A stretch of DNA of 64,000 nt from CALBPI01 sp038533155 (GCA_038533155.1 JBCAZH010000010.1:1-64000); one strand, 5' to 3'; positions 50,848 to 59,976 are shown, counted from the stretch's first letter. Notes: generated by a model not told the origin, from the letters alone. Program-made: numbers and translations.

Positions 50848-52323
50848 CTTTGAGCGCCTGAGGTGCGCCGGCACAAGCCGGCGCTCCGCGATGTCGAAAA
50901 CCAGATCGGTCACAATGGCGAGAAGTGCTGCGGGTATCGCGCCTTGTAGTATCAGATTGCTGTCGTTGAGTGCGAGTCCAGTGACGATCGGTTGACCGAG
51001 TCCGCCGGCGCCGATGAATGCTGCTAGCGTTGCAGTGCCGATGCTGATCACTGCGGCCACCCGAAGACCGGCGATGATATGTGGCATTGCGAGCGGCAGC
51101 AGCACGTAGCGCCGCGTCTCTTTATCGTTCATGCCAAGCGCCGCCGCGACTGTGAGGTGATCCGCCTCGATGGCACTGAATGCTGTGAGCGTTGCGCGAA
51201 CAACCGGCAGTAGCGCATACAAAAACAAAGCGATCACAGCGGGAAGCCACCCGATACCAAAAAGCGGAATCATCAGCGCTAGCAGCGCGATCGAGGGGAT
51301 CGTTTGTATCAACCCACAGACGTAGAGTAGTGCAGATGCGAGTCGAGGAAAGGGCTGCACAACCATGGCCAGCGTCACGCCGAGCGCTGCCGCGGCGACA
51401 AGTGCGGTCATGGTCAGTTGAATGTGTGTCAGAGTGTTGCGAAGCAATTCCCGCAATATTGCGTTGTCGGATGCCGGTTCACTCACCAGAGATTGCTCAC
51501 GGAGAAAATCCGCGGCTATGGTTGTTATCGGGACACTGTCGATCACCGCGCGGGCATTCAGTGACTGCATTAAAGCGTCGTCAATCCGCGATTCCAACTC
51601 ACCCAGCACATCGATGACATCGGTCGGCAAGTCAGTTCTCGCGAGCCATAGGGCGTCATAGCGTGGGAAAAAGTCGAGATCGTCGCGGAGCAGCGTAACC
51701 CCGGCGCGGGCCAATTCACCGTCGGTGGAATAGGCGTCGGTGATGTCGATACTGCCGTCGGTCAACGCTTGGTAGGCGAGCGCGTGCTCGATGCTGCGAA
51801 CCGGCAGAGACAAACCATAGTGTTGACTCAGCGCTTCCCAGCCATCGTTTCGAGCTCGAAACTCGTGACTCACGGCGATATCCAAATCATCCGCATCGAC
51901 CAAGTCTGAGATTTTCGTGATGCCACGAGACTCGGCCACCGACCGGCGGATCGCCAGAACATAGGTGTTGTTGAACCCGGGGGGTGCGTAGGTTCGAAGA
52001 CCCAGCGAACGCAACTCGCGATCCAACGGTCCAGAGCTGTCTGAATCGAGAATGGCGCTGCGAATCGTGCCGGAGTACTCGGGGTAGAGGTCGATCTCCG
52101 TGCGGATTAATGCATCGAAACAGATTTTGGTGCCACCGAGTCCTAGGCGGCGTTCGACGTCGAACCCGCGGGCCTCGAGCAATTGTGCTGCCGTCTCCGC
52201 GAGGATGTAACTTTCGGTGAAGTTCTTGCTCGCGATACGAATCGTCTCAGCGCTCGCAGGACTACCGATGGCGACTAGTGCACACAGTGCCGCCCATAGC
52301 GCGCTTCGCGAATTCACAGACAC
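50836..52323 (-). CDS. Glycine betaine/choline-type ABC transporter: fused binding protein and permease
   Basis: 495 residues. A signal peptide (to ASAE, about residue 26) is followed by an OpuAC/OsmF-type binding domain (RIASKNFTESYILAETAAQLLE, DLYPEYSGT, DAYSTDGELARAGV). From about residue 300 comes a permease domain of five or six helices with the ATPase-contact loop AALGMNDKETRRYVLLPLAMP. In many fusions of this group the binding part is C-terminal to the permease; here it comes first and is exported. The ATPase gene lies directly upstream and overlaps by ten bases. The likely substrates are betaine, choline or similar osmolytes. Confidence 0.9.
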   Translation of the reverse strand: MSVNSRSALWAALCALVAIGSPASAETIRIASKNFTESYILAETAAQLLEARGFDVERRLGLGGTKICFDALIRTEIDLYPEYSGTIRSAILDSDSSGPLDRELRSLGLRTYAPPGFNNTYVLAIRRSVAESRGITKISDLVDADDLDIAVSHEFRARNDGWEALSQHYGLSLPVRSIEHALAYQALTDGSIDITDAYSTDGELARAGVTLLRDDLDFFPRYDALWLARTDLPTDVIDVLGELESRIDDALMQSLNARAVIDSVPITTIAADFLREQSLVSEPASDNAILRELLRNTLTHIQLTMTALVAAAALGVTLAMVVQPFPRLASALLYVCGLIQTIPSIALLALMIPLFGIGWLPAVIALFLYALLPVVRATLTAFSAIEADHLTVAAALGMNDKETRRYVLLPLAMPHIIAGLRVAAVISIGTATLAAFIGAGGLGQPIVTGLALNDSNLILQGAIPAALLAIVTDLVFDIAERRLVPAHLRRSKSAG

Positions 52324-53036
52324 TGCTCGATCAGTCGCGCTGCGTACGGGTCTTGCGGATCACGGAGAACATCATCGCGTGGGCCTTGTCGAACGATTCG
52401 ACCTTCGGACAAGATCACAAAGTAATCGGCCAGGCGTTTTGCCTCGGCAAGGTCGTGCGTCACCAGCAAACAGCTATTGATCTCATCGCCCCTCATTGCC
52501 AGGAATTGCGCGTGCGTTTCACTTCGTGTGATCGCGTCCAGGCCGGAAAACGCCTCGTCCAATAAAAGCAGTTGGGGCGCTAGCGCTAGTGCTCGGCAGA
52601 TACCCGCTCGCTGTTGCTGACCGCCGGATAGCTGCGCGGGATAACGGTCCAGCTGTGCTTCGGTGAGCTGCATTCTGCCACTGAGCTGCTGGACTCGCGT
52701 CGTTGTATTGTGGTCGGTACGACCGGCGATGCGCATCGGTAGCGCGATATTGTCGCGAACACTAAGGTGCGGCAGCAACGCTATCTGTTGCAGCGCGTAG
52801 CCAGTGTTGAACCGAACTTCCCGCAAAGACTGTTGCTCGATCCGCTGCCCATTTCGCATGACCAGACCATCAGTGGCGTGCTGCAGGCCGTTGAATAATC
52901 GAAGCAACGTGGATTTTCCCGAACCGCTCGCGCCGATGGCGGCGACAATGGTGCCGGACGGGATTTTGAGATCGACATCATGCAAGATGCGCCGCTCGCC
53001 AATATCCACGCTGACCGATCGAAGCTCCGCAATCAT
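52314..53036 (-). CDS. ABC transporter ATP-binding protein (ProV/OpuA type)
   Basis: 240 residues from the ATG at 53036. Walker A is GASGSGKST, the signature motif LSGGQQQRAGICRALALAPQLLLLDEAFSGLD includes Walker B, and the switch His is in LVTHDLAEA. No CBS domains follow, unlike ProV, so osmotic gating through CBS is absent. It powers the fused binding-protein/permease encoded downstream. Confidence 0.92.
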   Translation of the reverse strand: MIAELRSVSVDIGERRILHDVDLKIPSGTIVAAIGASGSGKSTLLRLFNGLQHATDGLVMRNGQRIEQQSLREVRFNTGYALQQIALLPHLSVRDNIALPMRIAGRTDHNTTTRVQQLSGRMQLTEAQLDRYPAQLSGGQQQRAGICRALALAPQLLLLDEAFSGLDAITRSETHAQFLAMRGDEINSCLLVTHDLAEAKRLADYFVILSEGRIVRQGPRDDVLRDPQDPYAARLIEQCL

Positions 53037-53132
53037 GCGGCTGAGTGTTACTGACGACGCGCGGGCAAGCAACCGTTTGGGCTGGCCGACCATGCGCCAT
53101 ACGTACTACACTCCCGAGCCGAGGAGATTTTC

Positions 53133-53552
53133 ATGGCTTCGAACAAACTGACCGGGGTTGACGAAGAGGCGTTGTCGCAACGCGTCGCCGAATTGACGCC
53201 GGAACAACGCGAAGTGACCCAGAACAAGGGTACGGAGCGCGCTTTTACTGGCAAGTATGTGGACCACAAAGCCGATGGAACCTATACCTGTGTCGTTTGT
53301 CAGGCGCCATTGTTCAGCTCTCAACACAAGTACGATTCAGGCTCTGGCTGGCCAAGCTTTTTCTTACCCTTGGCAGGTGACAATGTTCGTACGGAGCGAG
53401 ATTTTAGTCACGGTATGGTCCGTGACGAAGTGTTGTGCTCGAACTGCGGTGCGCATTTAGGACATGTGTTTCCGGACGGTCCGCAACCGACGGGCCAACG
53501 ATTTTGTATCAATTCGGCGGCGTTAGAGTTCGTCGACGAGGAAAGTGAATGA
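53133..53552 (+). CDS. msrB: Peptide methionine-R-sulfoxide reductase
   Basis: 139 residues. Zinc ligands are CVVC (Cys53, Cys56) and CSNC (Cys102, Cys105); the catalytic Cys125 is in RFCINSAAL; YDSGSGWPSF forms the substrate pocket. No signal peptide, so it repairs oxidised methionine in cytoplasmic proteins. GAGGAG precedes the ATG. It overlaps the next gene by four bases (ATGA). Confidence 0.96.
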   Translation: MASNKLTGVDEEALSQRVAELTPEQREVTQNKGTERAFTGKYVDHKADGTYTCVVCQAPLFSSQHKYDSGSGWPSFFLPLAGDNVRTERDFSHGMVRDEVLCSNCGAHLGHVFPDGPQPTGQRFCINSAALEFVDEESE

Positions 53553-54058
53553 ATAACACACCCATTCGATATGCGGCATTTCTGGCAACGCTAGGTGCGG
53601 TGCTGCTCGCTGCGGGTTGTCAAAAAAATGCGGAGGACTGCGTGGCCGAAGAAGCAACATTCGAAATGTTTGAACCGTCTGTGCCTACGGACGTTGAAGG
53701 ATTGACAGCAACCGTAACCAGCCCCGGCCGGGACGAGGCGGTCGGTGCAGGGGATATTGCGAACATGCACTACACCGGCTGGCTGTTTGATCCGGAAGCC
53801 GAAGACGGCAAGGGCACGAAATTCGATAGCTCACTGGATCGCAATCAGACGTTCGAGTTCCCACTGGGTGCTGGGCGCGTGATTCGTGGTTGGGATCTCG
53901 GCGTCGCCGGGATGCAAATCGGTGAAAAGCGCACTCTGAAAATCGCCCCGGAACTTGGCTATGGCGAACGTGGTGCTGGGGCCGTTATTCCGCCGAACGC
54001 CACACTGCTGTTTGAAGTCGAACTCGTCAGCTTCCAGCGCTGCAAGGTCTTCGACTAA
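53549..54058 (+). CDS. FKBP-type peptidyl-prolyl isomerase lipoprotein
   Basis: 169 residues. A lipoprotein signal ends LLAAGC (Cys about 24). The FKBP domain covers residues 60-165 with VTSPGRDEAVGAGDIANMHYTG, FDSSLDRNQTFEFPLG, VIRGWDLGVAGMQIGEKR and GAVIPPNATLLFEVEL. It speeds proline isomerisation in envelope proteins. Coupling to msrB suggests a shared role in protein repair. Confidence 0.93.
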   Translation: MNNTPIRYAAFLATLGAVLLAAGCQKNAEDCVAEEATFEMFEPSVPTDVEGLTATVTSPGRDEAVGAGDIANMHYTGWLFDPEAEDGKGTKFDSSLDRNQTFEFPLGAGRVIRGWDLGVAGMQIGEKRTLKIAPELGYGERGAGAVIPPNATLLFEVELVSFQRCKVFD

Positions 54059-54079
54059 GCCAGTCCGTCGCGACAGCGA

Positions 54080-54586
54080 CTAGCTTTGGTTGGTCGGCTG
54101 ATGTGTCAACCGGATGACCACACGACGGTTGGCGCGCCGACCGTCGCGTGATGCGTTGTCCGCAATCGGCTGTGCGCTGCCGAGACCCTCGGCGACGATT
54201 CGGTCTCGATCAATTCCGCGAGCCACCAGGTAGTCGGCTACCGCGTTAGCGCGCGCCAGGCTTAGCTGGACGTTACGTGCCTCGTAGCCGCGGCTGTCGG
54301 TATGGCCTTCGATTATTATGCTCGCGGTTGCGCATTGGGCTGCCTCTTCGGTGATCGCGTCGAGCGCACTGAAGGCCGTGTGGTCCATATCTGCAGTTCC
54401 TGGCGCGAACTGAATCGGCTGGCGCGATAAGAGATAGGTGATGTTTCGGTCGCAGGCCTCGATTCGAGCTTGTGAGTCGGCGATAGCCGGGACGGCCACG
54501 ACCAAGGCCCCAACCACAACCGCGAACCAATAGGCGCTAGGCCGCGTCGTCGGCTGACAGTGATAGCAGCTCGCGGGCTTGTTCAA
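54080..54586 (-). CDS. OmpA-family C-terminal domain protein
   Basis: About 168 residues if it starts at TTG 54586, which gives a good signal peptide (basic start, then WFAVVVGALVVAVPAIAD) and overlaps the upstream gene by 50 bases; GTG 54517 is an alternative. The OmpA-like peptidoglycan-binding domain is clear: IIIEGHTDSRGYEARNVQLS, RANAVADYLVARGI, ADNASRDGRRANRRVVI. It probably ties the envelope to peptidoglycan in the periplasm. Confidence 0.85.
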   Translation of the reverse strand: MNKPASCYHCQPTTRPSAYWFAVVVGALVVAVPAIADSQARIEACDRNITYLLSRQPIQFAPGTADMDHTAFSALDAITEEAAQCATASIIIEGHTDSRGYEARNVQLSLARANAVADYLVARGIDRDRIVAEGLGSAQPIADNASRDGRRANRRVVIRLTHQPTNQS

Positions 54587-55190
54587 CCCAGCGGTCTCTT
54601 CGAATTCTGCCCGGGAACTTGAGCTTCTGGTCGAGCGCGTCGATATCGGCATCCTGCATCTCGGCGATGTCATTCAATGTTCGGATGCCATGAGCTTCAA
54701 GCTGACGTGCCAGAGCCGGGCCAATCCCTTTGATGGACTGTACGCCGGATGCAACAGGACGCAAAGTTTTTTGCGTTTGTGTGCGGTCCTCACGGTCGCG
54801 CGCGTCGCGTGTGCGGCGAATCATGAGTTTCAATTGCTTCCTAGTATTGTGCTCACGCGTCTTCAGATTCTCGAACGCCTGCTTTGCTGCTTCGATCCTC
54901 TGATTGAGCGTGCGAATTCGAGCGTTGGCTTCGTCGAGGGTTTCTCGCAATACGCCGATTTGGCGTTGACTTCGATGATGCTGGTCCGTGAGTTCTTGGC
55001 GAGCATCTCGCAGTTGTTCACGTTGTCGGGTTAGCTGCTCAATCGATTCTTGTTGCGACGCCAACTGCTGTTCAGCGCGCTGAACTTTGATCAGCGAGTC
55101 GCGGTCATGTCGTTCACGGCGTAGCGCCCAACCGAGAGCGACACCGGTCAGGCAACAGACGAACATTATGGCGATCATTCCCGGCGTCAT
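54537..55190 (-). CDS. Membrane-anchored coiled-coil protein with helix-hairpin-helix end
   Basis: 217 residues. One N-terminal membrane helix (about 4-22) is followed by a long coiled coil (about 30-130, rich in Gln, Arg and Glu). The C-terminal helix-hairpin-helix unit is SIKGIGPALARQLEAHGIRTLNDIA. Such flap-endonuclease-like 5' domains occur at the end of many uncharacterised envelope proteins. The role is unknown. It overlaps the OmpA-like gene and is probably cotranscribed with it. Confidence 0.72.
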   Translation of the reverse strand: MTPGMIAIMFVCCLTGVALGWALRRERHDRDSLIKVQRAEQQLASQQESIEQLTRQREQLRDARQELTDQHHRSQRQIGVLRETLDEANARIRTLNQRIEAAKQAFENLKTREHNTRKQLKLMIRRTRDARDREDRTQTQKTLRPVASGVQSIKGIGPALARQLEAHGIRTLNDIAEMQDADIDALDQKLKFPGRIRRDRWVEQARELLSLSADDAA

Positions 55191-55212
55191 TTCCGGTGAT
55201 TCCCGTACTTCG

Positions 55213-55250
55213 ATGGTCTGATGCTATGTCGCATCCGGGGCTCAGACCAT
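55213..55250. repeat. Hairpin between the HhH gene and the Na+/H+ antiporter
   Basis: ATGGTCTGA (55213-55221) pairs with TCAGACCAT (55242-55250); TGC and GCA extend it inside. It lies 98 bases before the antiporter start and 23 bases before the divergent HhH gene. Confidence 0.5.
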
Positions 55251-55347
55251 GACGGAGTTGGCAAAACCGTTGATTGGTATTGCGCCTTGGCAAAATATGT
55301 GCGGCCCGCACCATGTACAATGCGCGCTTGCTCCGTGAGACCTTGGT

Positions 55348-57183
55348 ATGGACCACGACTACATTTCTATCGGCATAGTCTTTGTCGTAGCGCTTGGCAT
55401 TGCGGCCCAGTGGCTCGCATGGCGGCTACGACTCCCGGCGATTGTCTTGCTGGCCGCGGCCGGCATTCTTGCCGGTCCGGTGTTCGGTCTGGTTGATCCC
55501 AGCGAGCAGTTGGGTGAGCTCTTGCGGCCACTGATCGGCCTTTGTGTGGCGATCATCTTGTTTGAAGGTGGACTGAGCCTCAACCTCGCCGAACTGAAAC
55601 ACGCGGCCAGCGGTGTGCGCCGCTTGGTCTACCTCGGTGCGCCGATGGCGTGGGTGTTCGCCGGCGCATGCGCCTACTTTATTGGTGGGCTCGACGCTGC
55701 GACCTCGCTGGTGTTTGGTGCGATCATGGTCGTGACGGGTCCAACGGTCATCATGCCGCTGCTCCGACAGGCAGCGCTCAACCGACGGACCGCGTCGTAT
55801 CTCAAGTGGGAAGGTATCGTCAACGATCCGATTGGCGCGTTGCTCGCGGTCATCGTATTCCAGTTTTTTGTCTACACCGGACAGGGCTCGGGCCTCGTTC
55901 ATGTCGCTGAGTCTCTGGGTTTAGCGATAGCGTCTGGTGTGCTGTTAGGGGCGGTCGGCGGTTGGTTGACGGGACAAGCTTTCCGAGCTGGCCTGGTACC
56001 TGAGTATTTGAAGAGCCCGGTGATGCTCGGTTTGGTACTCGTGATTTTCGTCGCCGCAAACTATCTGCAGCACGAGGCGGGGTTGTTAGCCGTGACGATC
56101 ATGGGAATCGTGATCGCAAACATGAATCTGCCGGGCTTTGGTGACATGCGCCGTTTCAAGGAATACATCACGATCATGCTGGTCTCGATCGTGTTCGTGC
56201 TCCTGACGTCGGATCTCGATATCAGCTCGTTGACATCGATCGGCTGGCGCGGTGCGGCGCTGATCACGGCGCTGCTGGTGCTCGCGAGACCTGCGGCGAT
56301 CATGCTCGCGACAATCGGTGCGGGAATGCAATTCCGCGAGCGAGTATTGCTCGCCTGGATTGCACCACGCGGAATCGTGGCGGCGGCCACCGCCGGTATC
56401 ATGGGTCCTCGCTTGGTGGACGAGGGTTATGACGCGAGCGTGCTGCTGCCGCTGGTGTTTGCCGTGATTTTCACCACCGTTTTGCTGCACGGTTTCTCGT
56501 TGAATTGGCTGGCGGCGCGTTTGGGACTTGCCTCGCGCCACCGTGACAGCGTGGTGATTGTCGGCGCGTCGCCGTGGTCCACGGAGCTCGCGCGAATGAT
56601 GCGCTCACTCGATATCAACGTGCTGATCTCCGACTCGTCGTGGCACGCGCTGCGAGATGCGCGCCTCGCCGGCATCCCAGTTTTCTACGGTGAGATATTG
56701 TCCGATTTCGCTGAAGAAACGGTGGAGTTGGCGCACGTCAGAACGGTTCTGGCCGCGACGAGCAACGACGCTTATAACGCACTCGTGTGCAAAGCCCTGG
56801 CGCCCGAGGTTGGGCAAGCGCGCGTGTTTCAGCTGCCGATGGGCGGTGGGAATGACAACGACCCGAAGGCAGTGGCGCGGCAGGTGCGAGGCAATATTGC
56901 GTTCGACAAGGAAGCGGTTTTTGAACGTTTGTGGCGCAATCATGTCAGAGGATGGACGTTTGCGCGTACGCGTCTGACCGAGAGTTACAGCTACAGTGAT
57001 TTCCTGAATGATAAGAGCACGGAGTCGCTAATTATTCTGGTGATATCGGGCGAGGACAACGTGCAATTCACGTCATCGCAAACCACTTTAGAGCCAAAGG
57101 CGGGTGACACGATTGTCTATTTCACGCCACCGAAGCCGCAACCGACACGAGATTTACCTGATGTCGAATCCAGCTCGGCGTGA
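55348..57183 (+). CDS. CPA1-type sodium/proton antiporter with TrkA-N domain
   Basis: 611 residues. About 12 membrane helices span residues 5-395. Family signatures are ILFEGGLSLNLAELK, MVVTGPTVIMPLLRQ, KWEGIVNDPIGALLAV and WIAPRGIVAAATAG. A nucleotide-binding TrkA-N domain follows (VVIVGASPWSTELARMM, degenerate glycine loop), then a C-terminal TrkA-C-like part. It exchanges Na+ or K+ for H+ and should be regulated by its cytoplasmic domain. The next gene starts within its last 23 bases. Confidence 0.9.
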   Translation: MDHDYISIGIVFVVALGIAAQWLAWRLRLPAIVLLAAAGILAGPVFGLVDPSEQLGELLRPLIGLCVAIILFEGGLSLNLAELKHAASGVRRLVYLGAPMAWVFAGACAYFIGGLDAATSLVFGAIMVVTGPTVIMPLLRQAALNRRTASYLKWEGIVNDPIGALLAVIVFQFFVYTGQGSGLVHVAESLGLAIASGVLLGAVGGWLTGQAFRAGLVPEYLKSPVMLGLVLVIFVAANYLQHEAGLLAVTIMGIVIANMNLPGFGDMRRFKEYITIMLVSIVFVLLTSDLDISSLTSIGWRGAALITALLVLARPAAIMLATIGAGMQFRERVLLAWIAPRGIVAAATAGIMGPRLVDEGYDASVLLPLVFAVIFTTVLLHGFSLNWLAARLGLASRHRDSVVIVGASPWSTELARMMRSLDINVLISDSSWHALRDARLAGIPVFYGEILSDFAEETVELAHVRTVLAATSNDAYNALVCKALAPEVGQARVFQLPMGGGNDNDPKAVARQVRGNIAFDKEAVFERLWRNHVRGWTFARTRLTESYSYSDFLNDKSTESLIILVISGEDNVQFTSSQTTLEPKAGDTIVYFTPPKPQPTRDLPDVESSSA

Positions 57184-57808
57184 GACGCCACAAGTCGCCG
57201 GTCCGGCGGGATTGATTGAGACACTGGTCGAGCGCCCAGCGGATGGCAAAGACGATCGGGTCATATTGGTATGTCATCCACATCCGGCGCATGGCGGTGC
57301 GCTGACCAACAAGGTGGCCTACACGTTGGCTCGTGCTGGCGTGCTGGGTGGTATGACTGCCGTCAGATTCAATTTCCGCGGCGTCGGCAAGAGCGAGGGT
57401 GCCTACGACGAAGGCAGAGGTGAGCTGGCGGACACCTTGGCGATGATCGACTGGATTCGCGAAACGATGGCACCTCAGCATTGCGTCTTCGCTGGATTTT
57501 CCTTCGGTAGCGCCATGGTCGTAGCGGCCAGCCTAGAACGCCAATGCGATCAATTGATCCTTGTCGCACCTCCAGTTGGCAGGATTTTGGATCCCGCGAC
57601 GCGCATTCCGGATGGTTTGGCAGCGAGTATCGTGCAGGGCGGACACGATGAGTTGGTCGATGCGGAGTCGGTCGTCGCATGGTGTAACGAGCAGCCCGTC
57701 GGCGTCCGCATCGCACTGATGGAAACCGCGGATCACTTCTTCCATGGCCATCTTCCGGCCCTTCGCGAGATCTTACTCGCGGAAATGACAGTGACGGAGA
57801 ACGCGTGA
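57161..57808 (+). CDS. Alpha/beta hydrolase
   Basis: 215 residues from ATG 57161. HPHPAHGGALTNKVAYTLA near residue 39, FNFRGVGKSEGAYDEGRGE and the nucleophile elbow FAGFSFGSAMV mark the small alpha/beta hydrolase family common in proteobacteria. The acid and base are in QGGHDELVD and ADHFFHGHL. The substrate is unknown. It overlaps both its upstream and downstream neighbours, so the antiporter, hydrolase and TerB genes form an operon. Confidence 0.88.
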   Translation: MSNPARRETPQVAGPAGLIETLVERPADGKDDRVILVCHPHPAHGGALTNKVAYTLARAGVLGGMTAVRFNFRGVGKSEGAYDEGRGELADTLAMIDWIRETMAPQHCVFAGFSFGSAMVVAASLERQCDQLILVAPPVGRILDPATRIPDGLAASIVQGGHDELVDAESVVAWCNEQPVGVRIALMETADHFFHGHLPALREILLAEMTVTENA

Positions 57809-58275
57809 TGCTCGCCCAACTGCGAAAACAGATCGAACAGTTGCTACGGGCAGACGGACCGACGCCGGACCCGGCAGCGCGCGAGACCGGTGTGAGACTC
57901 GCGACAGCCACGCTGATGGCGGAGGTGGCACGTGCCGATGACGTTCTCGACACTCGCGAACTGGCAGCGCTCAAGCAGAGACTCCAGAAGCAATTCGATT
58001 TGGACGAGCAGACTGCCGCGACCGTCGTCAACGATGGGTTAGAGTCGTCGGAGGAGTCGGTGTCGCTTCAGGGGTTCACGCGAACCTTGCACGAGCAGCT
58101 CGATTCGGATGAAAAAGCCCACATTATCGACATGTTGTGGGAGGTTGCGTTGGCGGACGGCGAACTGGACAAGCACGAGGACGCGCTGATCGCTCAAATC
58201 GGCGAGTTGATGTATGTGCCGCGGTCGGAGGTGCTGCGTCTCAAAGCCAGGCGTCTAGAAGGTTTGTCCTCCTGA
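57808..58275 (+). CDS. TerB-family protein
   Basis: 155 residues (GTG 57805 is an alternative start). A single all-alpha TerB domain with the paired acidic motifs VARADDVLDTRELAAL and VALADGELDKHEDALI, which bind metal in characterised TerB. Lone TerB genes without the ter cluster are common and their function is unclear. It is last in the antiporter operon and is followed by a strong terminator. Confidence 0.87.
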   Translation: MLAQLRKQIEQLLRADGPTPDPAARETGVRLATATLMAEVARADDVLDTRELAALKQRLQKQFDLDEQTAATVVNDGLESSEESVSLQGFTRTLHEQLDSDEKAHIIDMLWEVALADGELDKHEDALIAQIGELMYVPRSEVLRLKARRLEGLSS

Positions 58276-58280
58276 AACGA

Positions 58281-58309
58281 CAAAGCCCCGCCGGGTGCGG
58301 GGCTTTGTT
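58281..58309. terminator. Strong terminator after the TerB gene
   Basis: CAAAGCCCCGC (58281-58291), loop CGGGT, then GCGGGGCTTTG (58297-58307): eleven perfect pairs. The A- and T-rich flanks let it serve both the plus-strand operon and the convergent HU gene. Confidence 0.88.
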
Positions 58310-58354
58310 GGCAAGTCCGATCGATCCGACCGAACCGATGACCGCGATGCGCGG

Positions 58355-58693
58355 TTAGACCATATCTTTTAGGCCTTTCAATGCAGCCACTTTGACCACT
58401 TTGGTCGCGGGCTTCGCTTTGAACATCATCTCTTCGCCGGTGAACGGGTTCACGCCTTTGCGAGCTTTGACTGCCGGTTTCTTAACAACGCGCATTTTCA
58501 TCAAACCAGGCATCGTGAACGTACCCGGGGCACCGCGTCCGCCGAGGTTCTTTTTGATCAGACCGGACAGGGAGTCGAACACCGCTGCGACGTCTTTACG
58601 TGTCAGGCCAGTGTCGTCCGCAATGTGGCGGAAAATCTCTGACTTGGTCGGCGCCTTCTTAACAGTGGCGGTGGTCTTTTTCTTTGCTGGCAT
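58355..58693 (-). CDS. HU/IHF-family DNA-binding protein
   Basis: 112 residues. A Lys-rich N-terminal extension (PAKKKTTATVKKAPTKSE) comes before an HU fold: IADDTGLTRKDVAAVFDSLSG for the helices, MPGLMKMRVVKKPAVKARKGVNP for the DNA-binding arm and GEEMMFKAKPATKVVKV near the end. The length is above the 90 residues of standard HU because of the extension. It probably bends and compacts DNA. Confidence 0.93.
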   Translation of the reverse strand: MPAKKKTTATVKKAPTKSEIFRHIADDTGLTRKDVAAVFDSLSGLIKKNLGGRGAPGTFTMPGLMKMRVVKKPAVKARKGVNPFTGEEMMFKAKPATKVVKVAALKGLKDMV

Positions 58694-58727
58694 AGAGTGT
58701 CGTCTCCCGAAAAAAAACTATGTTGAA

Positions 58728-58741
58728 ATTTGGCTCCAAAT
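58728..58741. promoter_or_regulatory. Palindrome upstream of the HU gene
   Basis: ATTTGGCTCCAAAT is a perfect inverted repeat (six-base arms, two-base spacer) 34 bases before the HU start on the minus strand. It is a candidate operator or a small leader hairpin. Confidence 0.4.
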
Positions 58742-58873
58742 CGGGTTCGTTTTTGCGAGCGTCCCGTCTCAAAGCGGGGCGAACATTAACATACCCGTAG
58801 CTCAAAAAACACTATGTTTTTAGGGTATTTGTGCGATCACTCAATCGCGGATCGGTTGCACATTTTCGGTGCA

Positions 58874-59341
58874 TTAATCGGTGCGATAAATTCGCTGGGT
58901 ACGGACTTCGAAAGCCTCGTCGGATCCGTCCGGCGTCACGCTGATATCGAAGATCAGCGTCTCGCGGTTGGCGACAGTGACTTCTCCCAAGTAGTAGATG
59001 GAATCGCCTTGCTCGACTTTTCTAACAGTCATTTTCTTGAGTTGTCCGGTCAGGTTACTAACAGCCACCTGCACGTCCGCCTCAATGGGCGTGTTGTTGG
59101 TGTTGTCGATGACCGACACGTTCAACAGCGCTCGGTTCCGGGCGCGTACAACCCCCACTGACTGGGCGACCTCTGCCGGAACCTCATCGGTAGATATGGC
59201 GTTGAAGAACACCGTGTAATCACCAAAAATCGCTGAACTCTCCGCTGCCGCTGCAGCGTCGGGCACGTTCCGTTCACCACCGCCGCCGCACCCGACCAAA
59301 AGTGCCGCGATCAGTGCCAAGATACTCGTCCGTAATGTCAT
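58874..59341 (-). CDS. DUF4426 lipoprotein
   Basis: 155 residues from the ATG at 59341 (GGGGGAAG upstream). A lipoprotein signal ends ALLVGCGGGG. The rest matches DUF4426: GDYTVFFNAISTDEVPAEVAQ, RARNRALLNVSV, VSNLTGQLKKMTVRKVEQGDSIYYLGE and VTPDGSDEAFEV. The role is unknown. It is the last gene of the yggS-proC-yggT operon, where DUF4426 genes often occur. Confidence 0.87.
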   Translation of the reverse strand: MTLRTSILALIAALLVGCGGGGERNVPDAAAAAESSAIFGDYTVFFNAISTDEVPAEVAQSVGVVRARNRALLNVSVIDNTNNTPIEADVQVAVSNLTGQLKKMTVRKVEQGDSIYYLGEVTVANRETLIFDISVTPDGSDEAFEVRTQRIYRTD

Positions 59342-59430
59342 GTCTTCCCCCAGATTGAGACATTCGTCGAACGCCACTGCGCCCGCGCGTCTGCTGCCTG
59401 TATCTTGCCACGCGGCCTCAAGATTTACAT

Positions 59431-59976
59431 CTAGACTGCCTTGTACAAGTGAGTCAGTACGATTCGGCAAATCTGAATGAGCATGAGTGCAAACAGGGGA
59501 GATAGATCAAAACCAGCAATCGGTGGGATGATGCGCCGAATCGGTGTGAGCACCGGTCGCGTCAGTTCGTCGGCTAGCGCACCCGCCGGGTTGTAGCTGC
59601 CCTGCGCGACCCAGCTCAACACCACACCAATCAGCAACGCGACCATGAAAATCGTCAACGTGAGATTCGCCAAAGCAAAGACAGCGTCGATCAGCAGTTG
59701 CCCAGAAATCCCGTATCCACGCAACAGCATGAGCGCCGCTAGCAACAGCACCTGAACACCGTAGGCGACGAGCAACGTCGCTGCGTCGATCGTGCCAATC
59801 GACGGGATGATCCGCCGCACTGGGACGACGAGCGGCGAGGTTAGTTGCACGATGGCTTGAGCGATCGGATTTCGAAAGTTGGCACGTACCATTTGCAACA
59901 AGAAACGCAACATGATGACCGCCAGGATTAGGCCGGTCAGCGTACGCAATAAAAAATCTGATATGTCGCTGAGCAT
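59431..59976 (-). CDS. yggT: YggT-family membrane protein
   Basis: 181 residues with two YggT repeats, each a pair of membrane helices followed by SPLVVPVRRIIPSIGTID or TRPVLTPIRRIIPPIAGFD. YggT/CcmB-like proteins have been linked to osmotic-shock survival and to cofactor or cell-division functions, but the mechanism is unclear. It sits 17 bases downstream of proC, in the standard order. Confidence 0.93.
   Translation of the reverse strand: MLSDISDFLLRTLTGLILAVIMLRFLLQMVRANFRNPIAQAIVQLTSPLVVPVRRIIPSIGTIDAATLLVAYGVQVLLLAALMLLRGYGISGQLLIDAVFALANLTLTIFMVALLIGVVLSWVAQGSYNPAGALADELTRPVLTPIRRIIPPIAGFDLSPLFALMLIQICRIVLTHLYKAV

Noticed and set aside
55251..55347. Second sigma-54 promoter before the antiporter
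   Set aside because: TTGG and TTGC-like words occur, but the GG and GC elements are not ten bases apart in a usable arrangement.
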